A stretch of 64,000 nt of DNA from Streptomyces sp. ISL-12 (lineage in GTDB: Bacteria > Actinomycetota > Actinomycetes > Streptomycetales > Streptomycetaceae): contig NZ_JAGGOO010000025.1 of NCBI RefSeq assembly GCF_018614415.1, positions 1-64,000 of the forward strand, written 5' to 3'. Below are positions 45,834-54,669 of this stretch, piece after piece. Numbering within the stretch: the stretch's first letter is position 1; each line of letters opens with the position of its first letter. Below the pieces are notes generated by a model that saw only the letters and a program-made list of their open reading frames with translations, made no database searches and had not been told where the DNA came from. Both the position numbers and the translations under genes were made by a program.

Positions 45834-46610
45834 ATGAGCGGTGTACTGACCGTCGACCGTCCCCCGCAGCCCGCGGCACCCGTCCGTTATACCGTCTCCC
45901 TCGCCCGCGACGAGGACGAGGTCCGGGCCGCGCAGCGGCTGCGGCACGAGGTCTTCGCCGGGGAGATGGGGGCGCTGCTGTCCGGCCCGCAGCCGGGCCT
46001 CGACATCGACTCCTTCGACGCGTACTGCGACCACCTGCTGGTCCGGGAGGAGACGAGCGGGCAGGTCGTCGGCACCTACCGGCTGCTGCCGCCCGAGCGG
46101 GCCGCGGTCGCCGGACGGCTGTACGCGGAGAGCGAGTTCGAGCTGGCCGCGCTGGACCCGATCCGCCCGGACCTGGTCGAGGTCGGCCGCTCCTGCGTCC
46201 ACCCCGGCCACCGCGACGGCGCCGTCATCGGGCTCATCTGGGCCGGTATCGCCCGCTACATGACCGACCGCGGCCACGAGTGGCTGGCCGGCTGCTGCTC
46301 CATCCCGCTCGCCGACGGCGGCGCCCTCGCGTCGGCCACCTGGGACCGGGTGCGGGAGCGCAACCTCGCCCCCGAGGAGTACCGGGTACGGCCGCTGCTG
46401 CCGTGGATCCCGGATGCCGGGACGCCGGCCGGACACAGCGACGTGCCGGCCCTGCTGCGCGGCTACCTGCGGCTCGGCGCCTGGGTCTGCGGGGAACCCG
46501 CGCACGACCCCGACTTCGGCGTCGCCGACCTGTACGTGCTGCTGCCCATGAGCCGGGTCAACCCGCGCTACCTGCGGCACTTCCTCTCGCTCGTGCCCGC
46601 CGCCCGGTGA
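45834..46610 (+). CDS. olsB: L-ornithine N-alpha-acyltransferase (OlsB)
   Basis: A 258-aa GNAT-fold acyltransferase of the OlsB/hemolysin-like family: YTVSLARDEDEVRAAQRLRHEVFAGEMG, then DIDSFDAYCDHLLV, GTYRLLP, VEVGRSCVHPGHRDGAVIGLIWAGIARYM and GCCSIPL. It transfers a 3-hydroxyacyl chain to ornithine to form lyso-ornithine lipid. ATG 45834 has AGGAGAG. The stop overlaps the GTG of olsA (46607-46610), matching the two-step ornithine-lipid pathway. Confidence 0.9.
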   Translation: MSGVLTVDRPPQPAAPVRYTVSLARDEDEVRAAQRLRHEVFAGEMGALLSGPQPGLDIDSFDAYCDHLLVREETSGQVVGTYRLLPPERAAVAGRLYAESEFELAALDPIRPDLVEVGRSCVHPGHRDGAVIGLIWAGIARYMTDRGHEWLAGCCSIPLADGGALASATWDRVRERNLAPEEYRVRPLLPWIPDAGTPAGHSDVPALLRGYLRLGAWVCGEPAHDPDFGVADLYVLLPMSRVNPRYLRHFLSLVPAAR

Positions 46611-47434
46611 GCGTCTGGCTGCCCGGCGCGCCCTGCACCCCCGAGGCGTGCGTGGAACGGGCGCGGACCGCGGCGGCCGTACCGCGTGCCGTGCTGCGGC
46701 TGACGGCCGTCGTGGTCCTGCTGCTGGCCGGGATCGCGCTGACGCCGGTGGGACACCGCGTGCCCGCGGCCCTGGTGCGCCGGTGGTCCCGGTGGATCGT
46801 ACGGGCCTGTGGCGTCCGGGTCCGGATCACCGGGAGCGCCCCGCCCGCCGGGGGGCTGCTGCTCGTCGCCAACCACGTCTCCTGGCTCGACGTCCCGCTG
46901 CTCGCCGCCGTCCGCCCGGCGCGGATGGTGGCCAAGACCGAGATCCGCGGCTGGCCGGTGGCCGGGTGGCTGGCCGCCCGCGGGCGAGTGCTGTTCATCG
47001 AACGGGACCGGCTGCGGGCGCTGCCCGGGACCGTCGCCCGCATCGCCGCCGAACTGCGCGGCGGCGCCGCGGTCGCGGCCTTCCCCGAGGGCAGCACCTG
47101 GTGCGGGCGGGCCCGGGGGCCGTTCCGCCGGGCCGTGTTCCAGGCCGCGCTGGACGCGGGCGTACCGGTCCAGCCGGTGCGCATCCGCTACCTGGCGGAC
47201 GGACGGACGGTGAGCACGACGCCCGCCTTCGTCGGCGAGGACACCCTGCTCACCTCGCTGTGGCGGGTGGCGTCGGCGCGCGGTCTGGTGGCCGAGGTGC
47301 GGGTGCGACCGGTTGTTCCCGCCGGCGCCTGTTCCGACCGCCGTGACCTCGCCCGGGCCGCCGAAGGGGCGGACGGGGTCGCCCGCACCGGTCACCACGG
47401 GAAAGCACACTCGAAAAGTTTGTGCAATTTGTGA
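46607..47434 (+). CDS. olsA: lyso-ornithine lipid O-acyltransferase (OlsA, PlsC family)
   Basis: A 275-aa membrane-associated acyltransferase with one TM near the N-terminus (about 25-47). The PlsC motifs are NHVSWLDVP (NHxxxxD), FIERDR and FPEGST. It adds the second acyl chain to lyso-ornithine lipid made by OlsB. The GTG start overlaps the olsB stop. The open frame extends far upstream through olsB in another frame and is not coding there. Confidence 0.9.
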   Translation: MSVWLPGAPCTPEACVERARTAAAVPRAVLRLTAVVVLLLAGIALTPVGHRVPAALVRRWSRWIVRACGVRVRITGSAPPAGGLLLVANHVSWLDVPLLAAVRPARMVAKTEIRGWPVAGWLAARGRVLFIERDRLRALPGTVARIAAELRGGAAVAAFPEGSTWCGRARGPFRRAVFQAALDAGVPVQPVRIRYLADGRTVSTTPAFVGEDTLLTSLWRVASARGLVAEVRVRPVVPAGACSDRRDLARAAEGADGVARTGHHGKAHSKSLCNL

Positions 47435-47507
47435 CGCATGTGCCGTTTTCTGTCTCTTGATGCGGAAAACCAGATAAGCGTCACTCCAGAAGGAGGGTGA
47501 GGCCAAG

Positions 47508-48395
47508 ATGATCACCCGCGAAGAGATCACGATGCTGTTGGACCATCCCGTCTACGACGGCGACGGCAACAAGATCGGCGACGCCAAGCACGTCTTCTTC
47601 GACGACATGACCGGGCGCCCCGAGTGGGTCAGTGTCAGGACCGGAATGTTCGGCTCCAGCGAGTCGTTCATCCCCATCCACAACGCGACCCTGGTCGAGG
47701 ACCACCTCGAGGTTCCCTACCCCAAGGACCAGGTCAAGGGCGCGCCCAACGTCGACATCGACGCGGGCGGGCACCTGTCGGCGAGCGAGGAGCACCGTCT
47801 CTACGACTACTACGGCGTCAACTGGGACAGCGTGCTGTCCGAGGCCGAGGCGTCCGGTGGTCCGGGCACCGGCACCACCACGGGCACCGGCACCACCACG
47901 GGCACGGGTACCGCTGCGGCGGCCGGTACGGCGGGCATGGCCGGTACGGCCGGCATGGCGGGCACCGCCGGCCGGGGCCGAACGGACCGCACGGGCATGC
48001 GCGACGACGACGCCATGACGCTCTCCGAGGAGCGGCTGCACATCGGCGTCGAGCGGCGCGAGACCGGACGGGCCCGGCTGCGCAAGTACGTGGTCACCGA
48101 GGACGTGCAGCAGACCGTCCCCGTACGGCACGAGGAGGTGCGCCTGGAACGGGAGCCGATCACGGAGGCCAACCGTGACGCCGCGCTCTCCGGCCCGGAG
48201 ATCAGCGAGGCCGAGCACGAGGTCACCCTGTACGAGGAACACCCCGTGGTCGAGACCGAGACGGTACCGGTGGAACGCGTGCGGCTGACCACCGAGGAAC
48301 GCGTCGAGGACGAGACCGTCCGGGGCCGGGTCCGCAAGGAGCGGATCGAGACCGAGGGCACGGTCGACGACATCCGGCGGCCGGGCCGCGAGTGA
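47508..48395 (+). CDS. PRC-barrel / DUF2382 stress-associated protein
   Basis: A 295-aa soluble protein. The PRC-barrel domain is about 1-85 (LLDHPVYDGDGNKIGDAKHV, WVSVRTGMFGSSESFIPI). A Gly/Thr/Ala linker (about 118-155) built on 18-bp DNA repeats connects to a C-terminal YsnF/AvaK-type DUF2382 domain (about 175-285, LSEERLHIGVERRETGRARLRKYV). ATG 47508 has AGAAGGAGGGTGAGG. The family is often general-stress induced. The upstream 73 bp are A/T-rich but I cannot assign a sigma class. Confidence 0.9.
   Translation: MITREEITMLLDHPVYDGDGNKIGDAKHVFFDDMTGRPEWVSVRTGMFGSSESFIPIHNATLVEDHLEVPYPKDQVKGAPNVDIDAGGHLSASEEHRLYDYYGVNWDSVLSEAEASGGPGTGTTTGTGTTTGTGTAAAAGTAGMAGTAGMAGTAGRGRTDRTGMRDDDAMTLSEERLHIGVERRETGRARLRKYVVTEDVQQTVPVRHEEVRLEREPITEANRDAALSGPEISEAEHEVTLYEEHPVVETETVPVERVRLTTEERVEDETVRGRVRKERIETEGTVDDIRRPGRE
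47864..47899 (+). repeat. 18-bp in-frame tandem repeat in the linker
   Basis: Two perfect copies of GGGCACCGGCACCACCAC (47864-47881 and 47882-47899) encode Gly-Thr-rich linker residues. A looser repeat of GCCGGTACGGCGGGCATG type follows to about 47970. Linker length is likely to vary between strains. Confidence 0.75.
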
Positions 48396-48407
48396 TCCGG
48401 ACCGCTC

Positions 48408-48448
48408 CGGCGGCGTGGCGCCTCCCTCAGCGGAGCGCCGCGCCGCCG
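48408..48448. terminator. bidirectional hairpin between DUF2382 and LLM genes
   Basis: CGGCGGCG (48408-48415) pairs with CGCCGCCG (48441-48448), with further imperfect pairing of GGCGC and GCGCC inside. It lies between convergent genes and overlaps the LLM stop. Confidence 0.55.
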
Positions 48449-49500
48449 ACGGCCGTCTCCGGAGGGCCGGGGATGTGCTCCGCGCCGCCCCGGACCGGCT
48501 GTCCGACGATCCGCGCGAGCCGCCGGTAGGAGTCGTACAGGGCCGCGCGGTCGTGGGTGCTGGTGGTGACCAGCACCTCCTGGGCGCCCGTCTCCTTCAG
48601 CAGCGTCTCCAGTTCGTCGGCGACCTGCTCCTCGGTGCCGGCGAGGTGGCCGGTGAGACCGGCCTCGTAGAAGCCGCGCTCCTTCGCGGTCATCGTCCGG
48701 GTCTCGACCCGCTCGGCGGGCGGCAGCGGCGGGAAGGTGCCGCGGGTGCGGGAGTACGCCATGGACCACGCCTCGGGGAGCAGCAGCCGCCGGGCCGCCT
48801 CGGGGGTGGCCGCCACGGCGATCGTGCCGGAGACGACGACGTACGGCTCCCGGGCCCAGGGGGAGGGGCGGAAGGTGTCGCGGTAGCGGTCGATGCCGCG
48901 CCGCATCCGGTCCCGGTCGCGCAGGTCGCCGATGACCATCGGCAGGCCCGCGCGGGCGGCGACGGCCGCGCCCTCGCCCATCGCCAGCACGAACGGCGGC
49001 ACGGTCAGGCCCTCGGCGGGGCGGGCGTGCGCGCCGGTGGCGGAGGTGCCCTCGAACCAGCCGAGCAGCTCCGCCAGTTGCTCCTCGAAGCGGTCGGCGT
49101 CGGCGTCGTCCTTGTCGCGGCCCAGCGCCCGGCGCACCCCGTCGGTGAAGCCCACCGAGCGGCCGAGCCCCATGTCGATCCGGCCCGGGAACAGCGACTC
49201 CAGTACGCCGAACTGCTCGGCGACGACCAGGGGCCGGTGGTTGGGGAGCATCACGCCGCCCGTCCCGGCCCGGATGGTCCGGGTGGCGCCGGCCACGGCG
49301 GCGGCCAGTACGGTCGGCGCCGAACCGGCCACCCCGGGCACCCCGTGGTGCTCGGACACCCAGAACCGGTGATAGCCGAGCCGTTCGGCCTCCCGCGCGA
49401 ACCGCACGGTGTCGCGCAGCGCCTCACCGGGCGGGTGCCCCTCGCGGGTGCGGGAGCGGTCGAGGACGGAGAACGGGGTCCGGGCGGTCAGTGAGCTCAC
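48427..49500 (-). CDS. LLM-class flavin-dependent oxidoreductase
   Basis: A 357-aa luciferase-like monooxygenase-fold protein: PFSVLDRSRTREG, FWVSEHHGVPGVAGSAPTVL, LPNHRPLVVAEQFGVLESLFPGRIDMGLGRS and a C-terminal GTEEQVADELETLL. It is expected to use FMN or F420; substrate unknown. GTG 49500 begins the conserved strand. It follows the L32 gene by 41 bp on the same strand, so it may be cotranscribed from the Zur-type promoter upstream of rpmF. Confidence 0.88.
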   Translation of the reverse strand: MSSLTARTPFSVLDRSRTREGHPPGEALRDTVRFAREAERLGYHRFWVSEHHGVPGVAGSAPTVLAAAVAGATRTIRAGTGGVMLPNHRPLVVAEQFGVLESLFPGRIDMGLGRSVGFTDGVRRALGRDKDDADADRFEEQLAELLGWFEGTSATGAHARPAEGLTVPPFVLAMGEGAAVAARAGLPMVIGDLRDRDRMRRGIDRYRDTFRPSPWAREPYVVVSGTIAVAATPEAARRLLLPEAWSMAYSRTRGTFPPLPPAERVETRTMTAKERGFYEAGLTGHLAGTEEQVADELETLLKETGAQEVLVTTSTHDRAALYDSYRRLARIVGQPVRGGAEHIPGPPETAVGGAALR

Positions 49501-49541
49501 ACGTGGTTCAACGTCCCGCGGGCGGGGGCATTCCCGCGCGG

Positions 49542-49712
49542 TCAGCCCTCGGGGTGCAGCAGGCCGCGCTCGTACGCCTTGCGCAGGTGCTGCGGGACGA
49601 GGTGGCGGACGCCGTCGACCGTGACCGGGACGAGGGCCGGGGTGGCCGCCTTCCACTGGGCGCGGCGGTGGCGGGTGTTGCTGCGGGACATCTTCCGCTT
49701 GGGGACGGCCAT
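49542..49712 (-). CDS. rpmF: 50S ribosomal protein L32, cysteine-free (zinc-independent) form
   Basis: A 56-aa L32 with the family start [21 protein letters not shown] but without any of the four zinc-binding cysteines of standard L32. Such C-minus paralogs replace the zinc form under zinc starvation. ATG 49712 is in the usual position. A near-perfect Zur-like box lies 53-73 bp upstream, consistent with zinc repression. No other ribosomal gene is adjacent. Confidence 0.9.
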   Translation of the reverse strand: MAVPKRKMSRSNTRHRRAQWKAATPALVPVTVDGVRHLVPQHLRKAYERGLLHPEG

Positions 49713-49764
49713 GGGACGTGCTCCTCGGTGCTCGGGGCGTGGCAAGGTCACCGAGGACGCTATA

Positions 49765-49785
49765 TGAAAATGGATGCCATTTACA
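49765..49785. promoter_or_regulatory. Zur-like box upstream of rpmF
   Basis: A 21-bp inverted repeat of the form TG-N-AAATGG-N3-CCATTT-N-CA, in an A/T-rich island of a G/C-rich region. Only the third position pair is mismatched. It resembles actinobacterial Zur operators and lies in the promoter position of the cysteine-free L32 gene. Confidence 0.75.
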
Positions 49786-49828
49786 AAGCAGGGCGGGTGG
49801 CGGAGGGGGTGGGTCCCTGGGGCGGCGC

Positions 49829-50038
49829 TCACTCGTCCAGGCGGAAGCCCACCTTCAGGCCGACCTGCCAGTGGGCCACCTGGCCGTTCTCGATCTGGCC
49901 GCGGACCTGGGTCACCTCGAACCAGTCCAGGTGGCGCAGGGTTTCCGAGGCGCGGGAGAGTCCGTTGCGGACGGCCTGGTCGACGCCGTCGGGCGAGGTG
50001 CCGACGATCTCCGTGACGCGATAGGTGTGGTTCGTCAT
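49829..50038 (-). CDS. dodecin family protein
   Basis: A 69-aa dodecin ([44 protein letters not shown]), which forms 12-mer shells that store flavin or CoA. The conserved W in HLDWFEV stacks against flavin. Length matches the family. ATG 50038; no strong ribosome binding site. It is monocistronic between the Zur region and the solute-binding protein gene. Confidence 0.92.
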   Translation of the reverse strand: MTNHTYRVTEIVGTSPDGVDQAVRNGLSRASETLRHLDWFEVTQVRGQIENGQVAHWQVGLKVGFRLDE

Positions 50039-50111
50039 CACTCCACGGTGCCCCACGCCGCGCCGGCGCGCGACATGTCGGGCGATGTGCCGGAGCCCCT
50101 TGACCCCGACA

Positions 50112-50157
50112 TTGGTACGGACCAAAATCCAGGCACCCGTACGAGCCACGGGCTCGT
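50112..50157. promoter_or_regulatory. inverted repeats upstream of the solute-binding lipoprotein
   Basis: TTGGT-ACGG-ACCAA (50112-50125) and ACGAGCC-ACG-GGCTCGT (50141-50157) are perfect inverted repeats 50-100 bp before the GTG start. The first resembles sugar-repressor operators, the second may be a transcript hairpin. Confidence 0.5.
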
Positions 50158-50209
50158 CCCCCCATGTCGGGTGTCCCTTCGCCGTGTTCCGGACAGAACA
50201 GGACCCCTC

Positions 50210-51475
50210 GTGAGACGTCGTCGCCTGCTCGCCCTCGTTCCCGCCGCCGCCCTCCTGCTCGGCGGCTGCGGCCTGGTCGGGGACGACGACTCCGGCGGGC
50301 GCACCGTCACCGTGTGGCTGATGAAGGGCAGCGCCTCGCAGCAGTACCTGGACCGCTTCACCGAGGACTTCGCCCGCACCCACCCCGGCATCACCCTGGA
50401 CCTGCGCCTCCAGGAGTGGACCGGCGTCGTCGACAAGGTGCGGGCCGCGCTGGCGGCGGACGGCGCGGACGGGCCCGACGTCATCGAGGTCGGCAACACC
50501 CAGGTCCCCACGTACGCCGAGGGCGGCGGGCTGCTCGACCTGACGCTGGAGTCGATGCGGGACTGGGGCATCCGCGACTGGCTGCCGGGCCTCGCCGAAC
50601 CGGGCGCGTGGCAGTCCCAGCAGTACGGCATCCCCTGGTACGCCGCCAACCGCGTCGTCATCTACCGCAAGGACCTCTTCGAGCGGGCGGGCATCAGCCG
50701 GCCGCCGCGCACCCAGGACGAGTGGCTCGACGTCACCGAACGGCTCGACGAGAACGGCGGCCAGGGCATCTACCTGGCCGGACAGGACTGGTACACGCTC
50801 GCCGGCTTCATCTGGGAGGAGGGCGGCGAACTGGCCCGGCAGCGCGGCGGCGGCTCCTGGGAAGGCACCCTGGACAGTCCGGCCGCCCTGCGCGGCATGG
50901 AGTTCTACCGCCGGCTCCAGGCGCTCGGCGACGGTCCCGTCGGCGCCGACGAGGAACACCCGCCGCAGGCGGGCGTGTTCGCCCGGGAAGAGGTCGCGCA
51001 GATCGTGGCGGTGCCGGGCGCGGCCCAGGCCATCCTCCAGGAGAACCCCGGGCTGGAGGACGAGCTGGGCTTCTTCCCCGTCCCGGGCAGGAAGGCCGGT
51101 ACCCCCGGCGCCGTGTTCACCGGCGGCTCCGACCTGGTCGTGGCGGAGAACACCGGCGACCGGGAGGCCGCCGTCGCCGTGGTCGAGGCGCTGACCGGGA
51201 AGAAGTGGAACACCGAACTGGCCCGGACCATGAACTACGTGCCGAACAAGAAGTCCCTGGCCGGCGCCGTCGCGGGCGAGGAGGGCGTCGCCGCCATGGC
51301 GGCCGGGGCCGCGCACGGGCGGGCCACCCCGACCACGCCCCAGTGGGGCGCGGTCGAGGCGGACAACCCGATCAAGGAGTACATGACGAACGTGCTCACC
51401 GGCGCCGGCCCGGCCGCCGAGGCCCGCCGGGCCGCCGACCGGGTCACCGAACTCCTCGACCCGAGCACCCGGTGA
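50210..51475 (+). CDS. ABC-type sugar-binding lipoprotein, orphan
   Basis: A 421-aa cluster-B (MalE/UgpB-like) solute-binding protein: lipobox LLLGGCGL (Cys about 20), then [50 protein letters not shown] and [15 protein letters not shown] 50210 gives the compact signal peptide. No permease or ATPase genes are adjacent, so it must share a transporter encoded elsewhere (for example an MsiK-type ATPase system). The upstream palindromes suggest control by a sugar-responsive repressor. It is convergent with egtD. Confidence 0.9.
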   Translation: MRRRRLLALVPAAALLLGGCGLVGDDDSGGRTVTVWLMKGSASQQYLDRFTEDFARTHPGITLDLRLQEWTGVVDKVRAALAADGADGPDVIEVGNTQVPTYAEGGGLLDLTLESMRDWGIRDWLPGLAEPGAWQSQQYGIPWYAANRVVIYRKDLFERAGISRPPRTQDEWLDVTERLDENGGQGIYLAGQDWYTLAGFIWEEGGELARQRGGGSWEGTLDSPAALRGMEFYRRLQALGDGPVGADEEHPPQAGVFAREEVAQIVAVPGAAQAILQENPGLEDELGFFPVPGRKAGTPGAVFTGGSDLVVAENTGDREAAVAVVEALTGKKWNTELARTMNYVPNKKSLAGAVAGEEGVAAMAAGAAHGRATPTTPQWGAVEADNPIKEYMTNVLTGAGPAAEARRAADRVTELLDPSTR

Positions 51476-51527
51476 AGCCCGGTAAAGCCGGGTGACGCGC
51501 GGTGATGCCCGGTGGCGCCCGGCGCCG

Positions 51528-52490
51528 TCAGCGCGCCGTGCTCAGGGACAGCGCGAAGCGGCCCTCCCGGTCCGTCCACCAGTGGACCGGCTCCAGCCCC
51601 GCCGCCGCCAGTTCGGCGCGTACGCCCGCCTCGCGGAACTTCGCCGACACCTCGGTCCGCAGTTCCTCCCCGGCCGCGAACTCCACGGCCAGGTCGAGCG
51701 CCTGGACCTTCACCGTCTGCGCGGTGCGCGAGCGCAGCCGCATCTCGATCCACTCCCGTTCCGCGTCCCACCGCGCCACGTGGTCGAAGGCGGCGAGATC
51801 GAAGTCGGCGTCCAGCTCGCGGTTGATCACGGACAGCACGTTCTTGTCGAACGCGGCCGTCACCCCGGCCGCGTCGTCGTACGCCCGGACCAGCACCGCC
51901 TCGTCCTTGACCAGGTCGGTGCCGAGCAGCAGCGTGTCGCCGGGGGCCAGCGCGGAGCGGACCGAGGCGAGGAACGCGGACCGTTCGGCGGGGAGCAGAT
52001 TGCCGATGGTGCCGCCGAGGAACGCCAGCAGCCGGGGGCCCGGCGTGTCCGGCAGTTCCAGGGCGGCGGTGAAGTCGGCGATCAGCGCGTGCACGTCGAG
52101 CCCCGGCCGTTCGGCGGCGATCGCCCGTCCGGCCCGGTCGAGGGCGCTCTCGCTGACGTCGACCGGCACGTAGGCGCGCAGTCCGGTCAGCGAGTCCAGC
52201 AGGTACCGGGTCTTCTCGGAGGAACCGGAGCCCAGCTCCACCAGGGTGCGGGCGCCGGACGCCGCCGCGATCTCACCGGCCCGGGCGGCGAGTATCTCGC
52301 GTTCGGCGCGCGTCGGGTAGTACTCGGGCAGTGCGGTGATCTCCTCGAACAGCTCGCTGCCGCGCGCGTCGTAGAACCACTTCGGCGGCAGCGTGCGGGG
52401 GCTGCCCGTCAGGCCGGCCAGGACGTCGGCGCGCAGGGCGGCGTCCGTGGCGTCCTCGGGCAGGATGCGGGTGATGCGGAACGTGCTCAC
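51528..52490 (-). CDS. egtD: L-histidine N-alpha-methyltransferase
   Basis: A 320-aa SAM-dependent methyltransferase making hercynine from histidine. The N-terminal block PPKWFYDARGSELFEEITALPEYYPTRAE and SAM motif LVELGSGSSEKTRYLLD are diagnostic, followed by FLGGTIGNLLP. GTG 52490 overlaps the egtC stop (52487-52490). Last gene of egtABCD. Length is typical. Confidence 0.96.
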   Translation of the reverse strand: MSTFRITRILPEDATDAALRADVLAGLTGSPRTLPPKWFYDARGSELFEEITALPEYYPTRAEREILAARAGEIAAASGARTLVELGSGSSEKTRYLLDSLTGLRAYVPVDVSESALDRAGRAIAAERPGLDVHALIADFTAALELPDTPGPRLLAFLGGTIGNLLPAERSAFLASVRSALAPGDTLLLGTDLVKDEAVLVRAYDDAAGVTAAFDKNVLSVINRELDADFDLAAFDHVARWDAEREWIEMRLRSRTAQTVKVQALDLAVEFAAGEELRTEVSAKFREAGVRAELAAAGLEPVHWWTDREGRFALSLSTAR

Positions 52491-53350
52491 GTACGGGACT
52501 CCTCGGCGGGTGCGGGCGTGCGGGCGTCGCTCGGTTCCTCGGCGGGTGCGGGGGCACGGTCGTCGCTCGGTTCCTCGGCGCGTACGGGGGAACGGTCGTC
52601 GCTCGGTTCCTCGATCGGCGTCAGCAGCACCTCCGCGCTGCTCGCCGTCAGCAGGGTGCGGTCGGGCACCTCCTGCCAGTGCGGGTCGTCGTCGTAGGGC
52701 TCGGAGGCCACGACGGTGCCGCCGCCGGGCCGGGCCAGGTACCACAGGGTGTCGCCCCAGGCGGTGGCGGTGATCGTGTCCCCGTCGGTGAGGAGGAGGT
52801 TGAGGCGGGCGGTGGGGGCCGCGGCGGCGACCTCCAGGACCGTGCCGGCCAGTGCCCGGGGCTGGGGGACGCCGGTCCGCAGCCGGTCGAGGACCAGCGC
52901 CCACACGAACGCCGAGTCGTTGCGGGCCTCCAGCGACAGCAGCTCCTCGGGCGGCAGCGACGGCACCAGACCGGCGAGCGAACCGGGCCAGCCGGGCACC
53001 GCCCCGTTGTGGCTGAACAGCCAGGTGTCCGCGGCGAACGGCGCCGCCGCGGCCTCCGCGTCCGCCCCGGACAGGGTGGCGTCGCGCACCGCGCCGAGCA
53101 CCGCCGTACTGCGCACCACCCGGGCCAGGTCGGCGAAGGACCGGTCCGCCCAGATCGGCCCGGCCCGCCGGTACCGGGCCGGCACCGGGTCGTCCGCGGC
53201 GTACCAGCCGACGCCGAACCCGTCGGCGTTGACCGTCCCGTACCGCTGCCGGCGCGGCACCCACGACTGGCGGTACAGGGCGTGCGGGGGCGCCACGAGG
53301 AGCCCGCCGAGCGGCAGCGCGGGCCCCACGTAGGCGAGGTGACGGCACAT
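52487..53350 (-). CDS. egtC: gamma-glutamyl hercynylcysteine sulfoxide hydrolase (EgtC), repeat-tailed
   Basis: A 287-aa class II glutamine amidotransferase-fold hydrolase. MCRHLAYVGP exposes the Cys2 nucleophile; FGVGWYA and WLFSHNGAVPGW are active-site blocks. It removes the glutamate from gamma-glutamyl hercynylcysteine sulfoxide. The core ends near residue 245 (LLTPI); the remaining acidic tail is three 12-residue repeats (EEPSDDRSPVRA type) from a 36-bp DNA repeat. ATG 53350 shares one base with the egtB stop. Confidence 0.95.
   Translation of the reverse strand: MCRHLAYVGPALPLGGLLVAPPHALYRQSWVPRRQRYGTVNADGFGVGWYAADDPVPARYRRAGPIWADRSFADLARVVRSTAVLGAVRDATLSGADAEAAAAPFAADTWLFSHNGAVPGWPGSLAGLVPSLPPEELLSLEARNDSAFVWALVLDRLRTGVPQPRALAGTVLEVAAAAPTARLNLLLTDGDTITATAWGDTLWYLARPGGGTVVASEPYDDDPHWQEVPDRTLLTASSAEVLLTPIEEPSDDRSPVRAEEPSDDRAPAPAEEPSDARTPAPAEESRT
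52501..52608 (-). repeat. 36-bp tandem repeat, three copies, in the egtC 3-prime end
   Basis: Units at 52501-52536, 52537-52572 and 52573-52608 differ at few positions and are in frame, giving 12-residue protein repeats. The copy number is probably variable. Confidence 0.9.
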
Positions 53351-54669
53351 CAGACGGCCTCCGCGGACCGGGCCGTGCGGAACCCGGCGAAGATCTGCCG
53401 CCGGATCGGATAGTCCCAGTTGCGGAACGTGCCCCGGCAGGCCACCGCGTCCACTGCGAACGAACCGCCGCGCAGCACCTTGTGCTCGGGGCCGAAGAAC
53501 ACCTCCGAGTACTCCTTGTACGGGAACGCCCGGAACCCCGGGTACGGCAGGAAGTCGCTCGCCGTCCACTCCCACACGTCGCCGATCAACTGCCGTACCC
53601 CGAGCGGCGACTCACCGGCCGGATAGCTGCCGGCGGGCGCCGGGCGAAGGTGCCGCTGGCCGAGGTTGGCGTGCTCGGGGCCGGGGTCGGCGTCGCCCCA
53701 GGGGTAGCGCGTCGAGCCGCCGGTCGCCGGGTCGTACCGGGCCGCCTTCTCCCACTCGGCCTCGGTGGGCAGCCGCCGGCCGGCCCAGCGGGCGTAGGCG
53801 TCGGCCTCGTACCAGCACACGTGCACCACCGGCTCGTCGGGCGGCACCACCTCCGTCACCCCGAACCGGCGGCGCAGCCACTGCCCGCCGTCCCGGCGCC
53901 AGAACAGCGGCGCGGTGATCGTGCTGCGGCGGATGTGGTCCCAGCCCTCGGCGGTCCACCAGCGCGGGTCGGTGTAGCCGCCGTCGTCGATGAACGCCTG
54001 GTACGCCGCGTTGGTGACCGGCGTGGTGTCGATGTGGAACGGCGCCACCTCGCGCCGGTGCGCGGGCCGTTCGTTGTCCAGCGCCCACGGCTCGGTGGAG
54101 GTGCCCATCGTGAACGGGCCGCCGGAGACCAGGACTTCGGCGGGACCGGTGAACAGCGGCACCGGGTCCGGATCGGGGGCGGTGAGGGCCTTCGGACCCC
54201 GGCGGAGCTGATGCGTGATCAGCATCGTCTCGTCGTGTTGCTGCTCGTGCTGCGCGATCATCCCGAAGGCGAAGCCCGCCTCCGTCAGCCGCGTCCCGTG
54301 GAAGGCGGCGCCCGCCAGCACGTCCAGGGCCCGGCCGCGTACTTCGGCCGCGTACCGGCGGGCCTCCTCGGGCGACAGCAGCGGCAGCTTGGGGCGCTCG
54401 GCGCGCGGGTGCTCGAAAGCGTCGTAGAGGCTGTCGATCTCGGGCCGTATCGCCTCCTGTCCGCCGACCGCCCGCAGCAGCCACAGCTCCTCCTGGCTGC
54501 CGATGTGGGCGAGGTCCCACACCAGCGGCGACATCAGCGGGGAGTGCTGCGCGGTCAGGTCCGGCTCCGCCACGCAGCTGGTCAGCAGCGTGGTGCGGTC
54601 GCGGGCGGTGACGAGCGTGGCCAGGGCCCGCTCGCGCAGGGTCTCGGCGTCGTGGGCGGGGTCGGTCAT
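53350..54669 (-). CDS. egtB: hercynine oxygenase (EgtB)
   Basis: A 439-aa non-heme iron enzyme. The DinB-like N-terminal domain carries the iron ligands (LVWDLAHIGSQEEL and QHEQQHDE, the H-x3-H-x-E motif), and the C-terminal FGE-sulfatase domain has PVTNAAYQAFIDDGGY, LPTEAEWEKAARY, GDVWEWTASDF and VLRGGSF. It joins hercynine to gamma-glutamylcysteine with oxygen. Its start and stop each share one base with egtA and egtC (TGATG), showing tight coupling. Confidence 0.96.
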   Translation of the reverse strand: MTDPAHDAETLRERALATLVTARDRTTLLTSCVAEPDLTAQHSPLMSPLVWDLAHIGSQEELWLLRAVGGQEAIRPEIDSLYDAFEHPRAERPKLPLLSPEEARRYAAEVRGRALDVLAGAAFHGTRLTEAGFAFGMIAQHEQQHDETMLITHQLRRGPKALTAPDPDPVPLFTGPAEVLVSGGPFTMGTSTEPWALDNERPAHRREVAPFHIDTTPVTNAAYQAFIDDGGYTDPRWWTAEGWDHIRRSTITAPLFWRRDGGQWLRRRFGVTEVVPPDEPVVHVCWYEADAYARWAGRRLPTEAEWEKAARYDPATGGSTRYPWGDADPGPEHANLGQRHLRPAPAGSYPAGESPLGVRQLIGDVWEWTASDFLPYPGFRAFPYKEYSEVFFGPEHKVLRGGSFAVDAVACRGTFRNWDYPIRRQIFAGFRTARSAEAV

